From: Pseudomonas sp.
GTDB taxonomy: Bacteria; Pseudomonadota; Gammaproteobacteria; Pseudomonadales; Pseudomonadaceae
Length of the DNA: 14,299 bases
Assembly: GCF_030150285.1 (NCBI RefSeq)
Contig: NZ_JASLGE010000031.1
Coordinates: 1 to 14,299, forward strand
Direction: 5' to 3'
The first letter of the stretch is position 1. Every line of letters begins with the position of its first letter. This document shows positions 1-5,614 of the stretch, one piece after another. The notes under the pieces were generated by a model. The model did not search any database. It had not been told where the DNA came from and worked only from the letters and a program-made list of their open reading frames with translations. Made by a program: the position numbers and the translations under genes.

Positions 1-34
1 TGCGGTTGGCAGGGCCGAAAGAAGTCAGGGTCAT
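1..34 (-). CDS. nuoF: NADH-quinone oxidoreductase subunit F, first 11 codons (partial)
   Basis: Only the N-terminus is inside the window; the 11 visible codons read MTLTSFGPANR, the start expected of Pseudomonas NuoF. The ATG overlaps the TGA of nuoE by 4 bp (ATGA), so the two are probably translationally coupled. NuoF is the FMN- and NADH-binding subunit of complex I with one [4Fe-4S] cluster and works directly with NuoE in the peripheral arm. The identification rests on this short peptide and on the gene's place after nuoE in the usual nuoABCDEF order; the catalytic domain lies outside the window. Confidence 0.85.
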   Translation of the reverse strand, partial: MTLTSFGPANR

Positions 35-528
35 GGGTAGCCCTCCAACAACGTAGCGACGCCAGCAGGCTGCACGTCACCGAATGTGTCGTCGTCGATC
101 ATCAACGCCGGCGCCTTGTCGCAGTTGCCCAGGCAGCACACGGGCAGCAGCGTGAAGCGGCCGTCCGGTGTGGTTTGACCGAGGCCGATGCCCAGTTTGC
201 TCTGGATTTCGCTGACAACGGACTCGTGGCCACCGATGTAGCAGACCATGCTGTCGCAGACGCGAATGATGTGGCGGCCGACCGGCTGACGGAAAATCTG
301 GCTATAGAACGTAGCCACACCCTCAACGTCGCTGGCCGGAATGCCCAGTAACTCGCCGATGGCGTATACGGCACCATCCGGCACCCAGCCGCGTTCCTTC
401 TGAACGATCTTCAGGGCCTCGATCGACGCTGCGCGCGGATCTTCGTAGTGATGCATCTCGTGCTCGATGGCCGAGCGCTCGGTTTCGCTCAGGGCGAAAC
501 GGTCTGTCTGGATAAGCGTGCTGTTCAT
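31..528 (-). CDS. nuoE: NADH-quinone oxidoreductase subunit E (24 kDa, [2Fe-2S])
   Basis: Complete 165-residue NuoE, the thioredoxin-fold subunit that carries the N1a [2Fe-2S] cluster next to the FMN of NuoF at the cytoplasmic tip of complex I. The four expected cluster ligands are visible: Cys91 and Cys96 in CDSMVC, and Cys132 and Cys136 in CLGNC. An additional Cys131 makes the second motif start with a Cys-Cys pair. The N-terminal half (about residues 15-80) is the helical bundle typical of the family, with the conserved GVATFYSQI segment. The length is normal for the family. It starts 2 bp after the nuoCD stop and its own stop overlaps the nuoF start, so it is an internal operon gene. No independent promoter is seen. 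Confidence 0.97.
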   Translation of the reverse strand: MNSTLIQTDRFALSETERSAIEHEMHHYEDPRAASIEALKIVQKERGWVPDGAVYAIGELLGIPASDVEGVATFYSQIFRQPVGRHIIRVCDSMVCYIGGHESVVSEIQSKLGIGLGQTTPDGRFTLLPVCCLGNCDKAPALMIDDDTFGDVQPAGVATLLEGYP

Positions 529-530
529 GC

Positions 531-2315
531 TTAGCGGTCCACGTCGGCCATAACGAAATCGATACTGCCCAGGTACGCAATCAAGTCTGCGACCATTTCG
601 CCTTTGATCACCGAAGGGATCTGCTGCAAATGGGCAAAACTTGGGGTGCGAATCCGGGTGCGGTAGCTCATGGTGCCGCCATCGCTCGTCAGGTAATAAC
701 TGTTGATACCCTTGGTCGCTTCAATCATCTGGAAGGATTCGTTGGCCGGCATGACCGGGCCCCACGAAACTTGCAGGAAGTGCGTGATCAAGGTTTCGAT
801 ATGCTGCAGCGTGCGCTCTTTAGGCGGCGGCGTGGTCAGCGGGTGATCCGCCTTGTACGGGCCGGCTGGCATGTTGCGCATGCACTGCTCGATGATTTTC
901 AGGCTCTGGCGCATTTCTTCGACGCGCACGATGCAGCGGTCGTAGGCATCGCCATTGGCCGCCAACGGGACTTCGAATTCGAAGTTCTCATAGCCGGAGT
1001 ACGGCCGCGCTTTACGCACATCGAAGTCGCAACCGGTGGAACGCAGGCCAGCACCGGTGACGCCCCATTCAAGGGCCTCTTTGGTGTTGTAGGCAGCGAC
1101 GCCGATGGTACGACCGCGCAGAATGCTGTTGTCCAAAGCGGCTTTCTGGTATTCGTCCAGACGCTTGGGCATCCAGTCGATGAACTCCTTGACCAGGCGA
1201 TCCCAGCCGTTCGGCAGGTCGTGGGCCACGCCACCGATGCGGTACCAGGCCGGGTGCAGGCGGAAGCCGGTGATGGCTTCGATCACTTTGTACGCGCGCT
1301 GACGGTCCGTGAAGGTGAAGAATACCGGGGTCATGGCACCCACGTCCTGGATATAGGTACCCAGGAACAGCAGGTGGCTGGTGATCCGGAAGAACTCGGC
1401 CATCATGATGCGGATGGTGTCGACACGATCCGGCACCTTGATGCCGGCCAGTTTCTCGACCGAGAGCACATACGGCAGGTTGTTCATCACGCCGCCGAGG
1501 TAGTCGATACGGTCGGTGTACGGAATGAAGCTGTGCCAGGACTGACGCTCGGCCATTTTCTCGGCACCACGGTGGTGATAGCCGATGTCTGGCACGCAGT
1601 CGACGATTTCTTCACCGTCCAGTTGCAGAATGATACGGAAGGCACCGTGAGCCGAAGGGTGGTTCGGGCCCAGGTTGAGGAACATGTAGTCCTCGTTTTC
1701 CCCGGAGCGCTTCATGCCCCAGTCTTCAGGGCGGAAGCGTGCGGCTTCCTCTTCCAGCTGAACCTTGGCCAAGCTCAGGCTGTACGGGTCGAATTCGGTG
1801 GCACGGGCTGGAAAATCCTTGCGCAGCGGGTGACCTTCCCAGGTCGGCGGCATCATGATGCGCGACAGGTGAGGGTGGCCGGCAAAGTCGATACCGTACA
1901 TGTCCCAGACTTCACGCTCGTACCAGTTGGCGTTTGGCCAGATACTGGTGACGGTTGGCAAACTCAGGTCGCTCTCGGACAAGGCGACCTTGATCATTAC
2001 GTCACTATTACGTTCAAGCGACATCAAGTGGTAGAAGACCGTGAAGTCTGCACCTGATGGCAGGCCCTGACGCTTGGTGCGTAGACGTTCGTCAACACCG
2101 TGCAGGTCATAGAGCATGACATAGGGTTTTGGCAGGTTGCGCAGGAAGGTCAGGACTTCAACCAGTTTGGCGCGGGCAACCCAAAGCACCGGCATGCCGG
2201 TGCGCGTGGCCTGTGCAGTGAATGCATCGGGGCCAAAACGGTTATTCAGTTCGACAACCACATCTTGGTCGTCAGCCTTGTAAGGCGGGATGTACAGAGC
2301 GGAGCCTGTAGTCAT
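531..2315 (-). CDS. nuoCD: NADH-quinone oxidoreductase fused subunit C/D
   Basis: Single 594-residue protein joining the 30-kDa (NuoC) and 49-kDa (NuoD) subunits of complex I, as is usual in Pseudomonas and enterobacteria. The NuoC part covers about residues 1-190 and holds the 30-kDa signature around residues 132-168 (WYEREVWDMYGIDF, then HPLRKDFP). The NuoD part covers about 205-594, with LGPNHPSAHG (215-224), GYHHRGAEKMAE (245-256) and PYTDRIDYLGG (265-275). By comparison with complex I structures, His223 and Tyr272 should line the quinone site. The protein ends in the typical DFVMADVDR. It starts at ATG 2315; no strong Shine-Dalgarno is visible, only a purine-rich GATAAAAAACC. The gap to nuoB is 73 nt, much longer than the other junctions in this operon. 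Confidence 0.98.
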   Translation of the reverse strand: MTTGSALYIPPYKADDQDVVVELNNRFGPDAFTAQATRTGMPVLWVARAKLVEVLTFLRNLPKPYVMLYDLHGVDERLRTKRQGLPSGADFTVFYHLMSLERNSDVMIKVALSESDLSLPTVTSIWPNANWYEREVWDMYGIDFAGHPHLSRIMMPPTWEGHPLRKDFPARATEFDPYSLSLAKVQLEEEAARFRPEDWGMKRSGENEDYMFLNLGPNHPSAHGAFRIILQLDGEEIVDCVPDIGYHHRGAEKMAERQSWHSFIPYTDRIDYLGGVMNNLPYVLSVEKLAGIKVPDRVDTIRIMMAEFFRITSHLLFLGTYIQDVGAMTPVFFTFTDRQRAYKVIEAITGFRLHPAWYRIGGVAHDLPNGWDRLVKEFIDWMPKRLDEYQKAALDNSILRGRTIGVAAYNTKEALEWGVTGAGLRSTGCDFDVRKARPYSGYENFEFEVPLAANGDAYDRCIVRVEEMRQSLKIIEQCMRNMPAGPYKADHPLTTPPPKERTLQHIETLITHFLQVSWGPVMPANESFQMIEATKGINSYYLTSDGGTMSYRTRIRTPSFAHLQQIPSVIKGEMVADLIAYLGSIDFVMADVDR

Positions 2316-2363
2316 GGTTTTTTATCGCTTTCGTTCAACGTAAAGAATGAAACCAGTTTTTCG

Positions 2364-2377
2364 TTCTATTTATAGAA
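2364..2377. promoter_or_regulatory. 14-bp AT-rich palindrome in the nuoB-nuoCD spacer
   Basis: TTCTATTTATAGAA is a 6-bp perfect inverted repeat with a 2-bp centre, inside the 73-nt spacer between the nuoB stop and the nuoCD start. On the transcribed strand the surroundings are AU-rich (ATAAATAGAA), which resembles an RNase E cleavage environment. A TATAAA within it could pass for a -10 box, but no matching -35 is seen. A role in transcript processing or differential expression of nuoA-B versus nuoCD onward is inference. Confidence 0.3.
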
Positions 2378-2388
2378 GCGACGCTGGA

Positions 2389-3063
2389 TCAGACTTCGTC
2401 AGGGCTGCGCAGGTTGGTGACCTGAATACGCTGTTCGCGACGCGCTTCCTTTTGCGATGGCATCTCGGCGCGGTACACGCCTTGTTCGCCAACGACCCAG
2501 GAAAGTGGGCGACGCTCCTGGCCAATCGACTCTTGCAAGAGCATCAAGCCTTGCAGGAAAGCCTCTGGGCGGGGTGGGCAGCCAGGTACGTAAACGTCCA
2601 CGGGCAGGAACTTGTCGACCCCTTGAACCACGGAGTAGATGTCGTACATGCCACCGGAGTTGGCGCACGAACCCATGGATATAACCCATTTAGGCTCAAG
2701 CATTTGCTCGTAGAGGCGCTGAATGATCGGTGCCATCTTGATGAAGCAGGTACCGGCAATAACCATGAAATCCGCCTGACGCGGCGAAGCCCTGATAACT
2801 TCGGCGCCAAAGCGCGCGATGTCGTGGGGTGCCGTGAAGGCGGTGGTCATTTCCACGTAGCAGCACGACAGGCCGAAGTTGTACGGCCACAAGGAGTTTT
2901 TACGCCCCCAGTTGACCGTGCCGTTCAGCACGTCTTCTAGCTTGCCCATGAAAATGTTTTTGTGGACTTGATCTTCTAACGGATCGGCAACGGTTTCCCG
3001 TGTGCCGATCGGATATTGCTCGTTAGGAGCATCCGGGTCGATCCTGGTGAGTTCGTATTGCAT
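2389..3063 (-). CDS. nuoB: NADH-quinone oxidoreductase subunit B ([4Fe-4S] N2)
   Basis: Complete 224-residue NuoB (PSST subunit), which binds the terminal cluster N2 that passes electrons to quinone. The four ligands are visible: tandem Cys67-Cys68 (LSCCYVEM), Cys133 (MGSCANSGG) and Cys162 (PGCPPRPE). The C-terminus VTNLRSPDEV is typical. A TTG at 3069 would add two residues, but the ATG at 3063 is preferred: GAGG lies 8 nt before it and only 2 nt before the TTG, and MQYELTRIDPDAPNEQYPIG is the family's usual N-terminus. The Shine-Dalgarno lies next to the TGA of nuoA, 10 nt upstream, so nuoB translation is probably coupled to nuoA. Confidence 0.98.
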   Translation of the reverse strand: MQYELTRIDPDAPNEQYPIGTRETVADPLEDQVHKNIFMGKLEDVLNGTVNWGRKNSLWPYNFGLSCCYVEMTTAFTAPHDIARFGAEVIRASPRQADFMVIAGTCFIKMAPIIQRLYEQMLEPKWVISMGSCANSGGMYDIYSVVQGVDKFLPVDVYVPGCPPRPEAFLQGLMLLQESIGQERRPLSWVVGEQGVYRAEMPSQKEARREQRIQVTNLRSPDEV

Positions 3064-3073
3064 CGCCAAAGCC

Positions 3074-3487
3074 TCATTGTTTCAGCTTGGCCTGCCGCTT
3101 ACGACGAGCTTCCGGTGCCCAATCAAGAGCACCCACCCGAAATAGGTAGACAAGGCCTGCCAACAGAATTGCTATGAAAACGAGAGCTTCGAGGAATCCG
3201 GTCCAGCCGCTTTCGCGGACGGACACAGACCAGGCAAAGAGAAAGAGGGCTTCGATATCGAAGATCACGAACAGCATCGCGACCAGATAGAATTTGGCTG
3301 AGAGCCGCAAGCGGGCACCACCGGTAGGTAGCATGCCAGACTCGAACGGTTCGTTTTTGCTGCGCCCCCAAGCTTTTGACCCGAGGAGGCTGGAGACGCC
3401 AAGCATGAAGGCGCAGAGGCCGACAACACCGAGAAGGAAAATGGCAAAGCCCCAGTTATGGGCTATGAGTCCTGTCGCTTCGGGCAT
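3074..3487 (-). CDS. nuoA: NADH-quinone oxidoreductase subunit A (membrane)
   Basis: First gene of the nuo operon, encoding a 137-residue inner-membrane subunit (ND3 homologue) at the junction of the membrane and peripheral arms. Three membrane segments are visible at about residues 12-34, 63-88 and 98-117. The conserved loop KNEPFESG (44-51) and the acidic FDIEA (76-80) in the second segment are present. The C-terminus is strongly basic (RRKRQAKLKQ). An upstream extension of 26 residues is open, but the ATG at 3487 is preferred: AAGGA stands 8 nt before it and 137 residues is the usual length. A 6-bp hairpin (3503-3521, CAGAGA/TCTCTG) lies just upstream of the Shine-Dalgarno in the mRNA leader. 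Confidence 0.97.
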   Translation of the reverse strand: MPEATGLIAHNWGFAIFLLGVVGLCAFMLGVSSLLGSKAWGRSKNEPFESGMLPTGGARLRLSAKFYLVAMLFVIFDIEALFLFAWSVSVRESGWTGFLEALVFIAILLAGLVYLFRVGALDWAPEARRKRQAKLKQ

Positions 3488-3809
3488 GCTGGAAATCCTT
3501 AACAGAGAGCAAAGGTCTCTGAGCTTAAAAAGGTAATAAAGCAGTGACGATATGTCGCAGCGCAATTGATGGCCGGGATTTTATGGCTAAACACCCAGCA
3601 AGTAAATTTTCTAAGATGAATTAATTCACTCCTTTAGTGGTATAGCACTTCTAAAAAACTACGCAGGCCTTGTGTTCCGTGGATTACAGCGTGTTCCAGG
3701 GATTATGTTTTACTGCGCAAGCAATCAGCCAAAGCAGCTCTAAATGATAATTGATATCGTTTAAGATGTGCGATGTTGTGGTGCAGTCCGGCTAATGCAC
3801 TGAACTTGG

Positions 3810-3839
3810 CTTATATAGGCGCACTTGGCAAGTTTTGAA
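3810..3839 (-). promoter_or_regulatory. candidate sigma-70 promoter for the nuo operon
   Basis: On the minus strand TTCAAA (3839-3834, 4 of 6 to consensus) and TATAAG (3815-3810, 5 of 6) are separated by 18 nt. A start near 3803 would give a leader of about 315 nt before nuoA; the main nuo promoter of E. coli also lies far upstream of its first gene. A second candidate is the extended -10-like TGCTATACC at 3647-3639, which lacks a -35. Neither match is strong enough to prefer firmly. Confidence 0.3.
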
Positions 3840-3910
3840 CTTGGTTTTTTAACCTGCTTCACGTTTCAGTTTATGGATCTGGGTCAGGGTTTTGGTGAAT
3901 GCTCACCCCT

Positions 3911-3980
3911 CTGTAGGAGTGAGCTTGCCTCGCGATCTTTTAAAAGATCAAAAGATCGCGAGACAAGCTCGCTCCTACAG
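3911..3980. repeat. REP doublet (REPIN-like), TGTAGGAGCGAGCTTG type
   Basis: Two REP units face each other. The left arm 3911-3940 (starting CTGTAGGAGTGAGC) and the right arm 3951-3980 (ending GCTCGCTCCTACAG) are inverted copies matching at 28 of 30 positions. The centre holds a 16-bp palindrome GATCTTTTAAAAGATC (3934-3949) and a tandem AAAAGATC (3942-3949 and 3950-3957). REP units beginning TGTAGGAGCGAGCTTGC are abundant in fluorescent pseudomonads and are thought to be moved by RAYT transposases encoded elsewhere. It lies just downstream of the aceA terminator and could fold into one long hairpin in any read-through RNA. Confidence 0.85.
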
Positions 3981-3996
3981 GGTTGTTCGGGCACAC

Positions 3997-4024
3997 AAAA
4001 AAACGCCCCGAACCAGTCGGGGCG
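3997..4024 (-). terminator. rho-independent terminator of aceA
   Basis: On the minus strand an 8-bp GC-rich stem (CGCCCCGA/TCGGGGCG, arms 4024-4017 and 4011-4004) with a 5-nt loop is followed at once by seven T. It begins 21 bp after the aceA stop codon. This separates aceA from the nuo operon. Confidence 0.92.
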
Positions 4025-4045
4025 CCCATCACTAAGAAGCGGCTA

Positions 4046-5371
4046 TCAGTGGAACTGTTCTTCTTCAGTCGAGCCGGTCAGAGCGGTCACCGAAGACGAG
4101 CCACCTTGAATCACGGTGGTCATGTCATCGAAGTAGCCGGTGCCGACTTCCTGCTGATGCGCGACAAAGGTGTAGCCTTTGGCGGCGTCGGCGAATTCTT
4201 GTTCTTGTAGTTTGACGTAGGCGGTCATGTCGTTGCGGGCGTAGTCGTGCGCCAGGTTGAACATGCTGTGCCACATGTTGTGAATGCCCGCCAGGGTGAT
4301 GAACTGGTGCTTGTAGCCCATGGCCGACAGCTCGCGCTGGAACTTGGCGATGGTTGCGTCGTCCAGGTTTTTCTTCCAGTTGAACGAAGGCGAGCAGTTG
4401 TACGACAGCAGTTGGTCCGGGTATTCCTTTTTGATCGCTTCGGCAAAGCGGCGGGCTTCGTCCAGATCAGGCTTGGCGGTTTCGCACCAGATCAGATCGG
4501 CATAAGGGGCATAGGCCAGGCCGCGAGCAATGGCTTGGTCCAAGCCAGCACGCACTTTATAGAAGCCTTCTTTAGTGCGTTCGCCAGTCACGAACGGCTG
4601 GTCGTACGGGTCGCAATCCGATGTCAGCAGGTCTGCCGCGTTAGCGTCGGTACGGGCCAGGATGATGGTCGGCGTACCTGCAACGTCAGCAGCCAAGCGT
4701 GCAGCGGTCAGCTTTTGTACGGCTTCCTGGGTAGGTACGAGTACTTTGCCGCCCATGTGGCCGCATTTTTTTACCGAGGCCAGCTGGTCTTCGAAGTGAA
4801 CGCCGGCGGCGCCTGCTTCGATCATGTTCTTCATTAACTCGTAAGCGTTCAGTACGCCGCCGAAACCGGCTTCAGCGTCCGCCACGATGGGGGCGAAGTA
4901 GTCGATGTAGCCTGTATCGCCCGGGTTCTTGCCGGCTTTCCACTGGATCTGGTCGGCACGACGGAACGAGTTGTTGATGCGCTTGACCACGGTTGGGACC
5001 GAGTCCACCGGGTACAGCGACTGATCGGGGTACATGGATTCGGCAGAGTTGTTGTCTGCTGCCACTTGCCAGCCCGACAGGTAAATAGCCTGGATACCGG
5101 CTTTCACCTGTTGTACTGCCTGGCCCCCGGTCAGGGCACCCATGCAGTTGACGAAATCTTTCTCAGGACGGAAGGACGGGTGTGCGCCCTGTGTCACCAG
5201 TTTCCACAGCTTTTCAGCGCCCAATTTTGCGAAGGTGTGCTCGGGTTGAATCGAGCCGCGCAGGCGGACCACGTCAGCAGCGGAATAATCGCGAGTCACG
5301 CCTTTCCAGCGTGGGTTTTCGGCCCAGTCTTTTTCAAGGGCTGCAATTTGCTGTTCGCGTGTCAGTGCCAT
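4046..5371 (-). CDS. aceA: isocitrate lyase, short (441-residue) form
   Basis: Cleaves isocitrate to succinate and glyoxylate, the first committed step of the glyoxylate shunt, in the cytoplasm; needed for growth on acetate and fatty acids. The active-site signature KKCGHMGGK (201-209) is intact with catalytic Cys203, and YLSGWQVAADNN (97-108) and QLASVKK are typical. The length of 441 matches the enterobacterial and fluorescent-Pseudomonas type; the P. aeruginosa enzyme, as I recall, belongs to a longer subfamily of about 530 residues. The frame is open 62 codons further upstream, but the ATG at 5371 is chosen because GAGG lies 9 nt before it and MALTREQQIAALEKDW is the known N-terminus. The gene is monocistronic, with its own promoter (5529-5557), an upstream palindrome and a terminator. 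Confidence 0.97.
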   Translation of the reverse strand: MALTREQQIAALEKDWAENPRWKGVTRDYSAADVVRLRGSIQPEHTFAKLGAEKLWKLVTQGAHPSFRPEKDFVNCMGALTGGQAVQQVKAGIQAIYLSGWQVAADNNSAESMYPDQSLYPVDSVPTVVKRINNSFRRADQIQWKAGKNPGDTGYIDYFAPIVADAEAGFGGVLNAYELMKNMIEAGAAGVHFEDQLASVKKCGHMGGKVLVPTQEAVQKLTAARLAADVAGTPTIILARTDANAADLLTSDCDPYDQPFVTGERTKEGFYKVRAGLDQAIARGLAYAPYADLIWCETAKPDLDEARRFAEAIKKEYPDQLLSYNCSPSFNWKKNLDDATIAKFQRELSAMGYKHQFITLAGIHNMWHSMFNLAHDYARNDMTAYVKLQEQEFADAAKGYTFVAHQQEVGTGYFDDMTTVIQGGSSSVTALTGSTEEEQFH

Positions 5372-5419
5372 GGAGATAAACCTCGTCGCATAGGTCTGGG
5401 TTGAAGTGTTTTTGCTCCA

Positions 5420-5464
5420 CCGCCCACGCAAAACCAGTGTGTTTGGGTAATGCGTGAGTGGCGG
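5420..5464 (-). promoter_or_regulatory. stem-loop in the aceA leader
   Basis: CCGCC-CACGCA (5420-5430) pairs with TGCGTG-AGT-GGCGG (5451-5464): 6 bp plus 5 bp with a 3-nt bulge and a 20-nt loop. If transcription starts near 5522 this lies inside an aceA leader of about 150 nt. A second small inverted repeat GAGGC/GCCTC (5489-5493 and 5503-5507) lies further upstream in the same leader. There is no U-tract after either, so they are not terminators. A regulatory role is inference. Confidence 0.35.
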
Positions 5465-5528
5465 CTCGCTACGGGTACTGCGGGTCCGGAGGCCTTTCGT
5501 GGAGCCTCTGATTAGCGGGAGCGGGGCC

Positions 5529-5557
5529 ATCATGCCTTTGCATTTTTGAACCGTCAA
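5529..5557 (-). promoter_or_regulatory. sigma-70 promoter of aceA
   Basis: Minus-strand TTGACG (5557-5552, 5 of 6) and CATGAT (5534-5529, 4 of 6) are separated by exactly 17 nt. The predicted start is near 5522, about 150 nt before the aceA ATG. It is the best promoter match found in the window and lies just downstream of the inverted repeat at 5564-5589. Confidence 0.65.
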
Positions 5558-5563
5558 ACACTT

Positions 5564-5589
5564 TGTAGTGCTTTTTTCGTGGCACTACA
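5564..5589. promoter_or_regulatory. inverted repeat upstream of the aceA promoter, likely operator
   Basis: Perfect 8-bp inverted repeat TGTAGTGC (5564-5571) and GCACTACA (5582-5589) around a 10-nt centre. It lies 6 bp upstream of the -35 box, centred near -54. It is not followed by a T-run in either direction, so it is not a terminator for the gene ending at 5615. Repeats of this shape are typical of dimeric regulators. In fluorescent pseudomonads aceA is known to be controlled by the RpiR-family regulator RccR, which is a reasonable candidate; I cannot confirm the motif from memory. Confidence 0.5.
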
Positions 5590-5614
5590 TATTTAGTCTA
5601 ATACGACCCGTCAG

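Larger units (their letters stand above)
3488..4045. other. 558-bp intergenic region between aceA and nuoA
   Basis: No credible gene; the plus-strand reading frames across it have no family resemblance and run into the REP repeat and aceA. It holds, from the aceA side, the aceA terminator (3997-4024), a REP doublet (3911-3980), a candidate promoter towards nuoA (3810-3839), a mixed Fur/ANR-like motif (3746-3764), an extended -10-like TGCTATACC on the minus strand (3639-3647), and a 12-bp palindrome TGAATTAATTCA (3617-3628). The stretch from about 3590 to 3860 is clearly more AT-rich than the neighbouring genes, as expected for a control region. It probably contains the nuo operon promoters and a long leader; which element is used cannot be told from sequence alone. 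Confidence 0.7.

Noticed and set aside
630..2057. 475-codon open frame on the plus strand opposite nuoCD
   Set aside because: It is exactly antisense to a highly conserved gene, has no recognisable domain, and is the expected by-product of GC-rich codon usage.
3064..3069. TTG start two codons upstream in nuoB
   Set aside because: The Shine-Dalgarno would be only 2 nt away; it fits the ATG at 3063.
3488..3565. 26-codon extension of nuoA
   Set aside because: It adds sequence not found in the family, and the AAGGA site fits the ATG at 3487.
3911..3980. Possible CRISPR or attachment site
   Set aside because: There are only two inverted copies, no regular direct repeats or spacers and no cas or integrase gene; it matches a REP doublet.
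3825..4109. 94-codon plus-strand frame in the aceA-nuoA gap
   Set aside because: It runs through the REP doublet, the terminator and into aceA antisense, has no ribosome-binding site and no family resemblance.
4247..4837. 196-codon plus-strand frame opposite aceA
   Set aside because: Shadow frame; the aceA reading is unambiguous and codes for a catalytic domain.
5405..5420. A-rich stretch in the aceA leader as a Hfq/Crc (AAnAAnAA) site
   Set aside because: The minus-strand AAAAACAC breaks the motif at the end and lies far from the start codon; too weak to report.
5372..5557. 62-codon N-terminal extension of aceA
   Set aside because: It would start upstream of the predicted promoter -10 and transcription start; the family N-terminus begins at 5371 with a proper Shine-Dalgarno.
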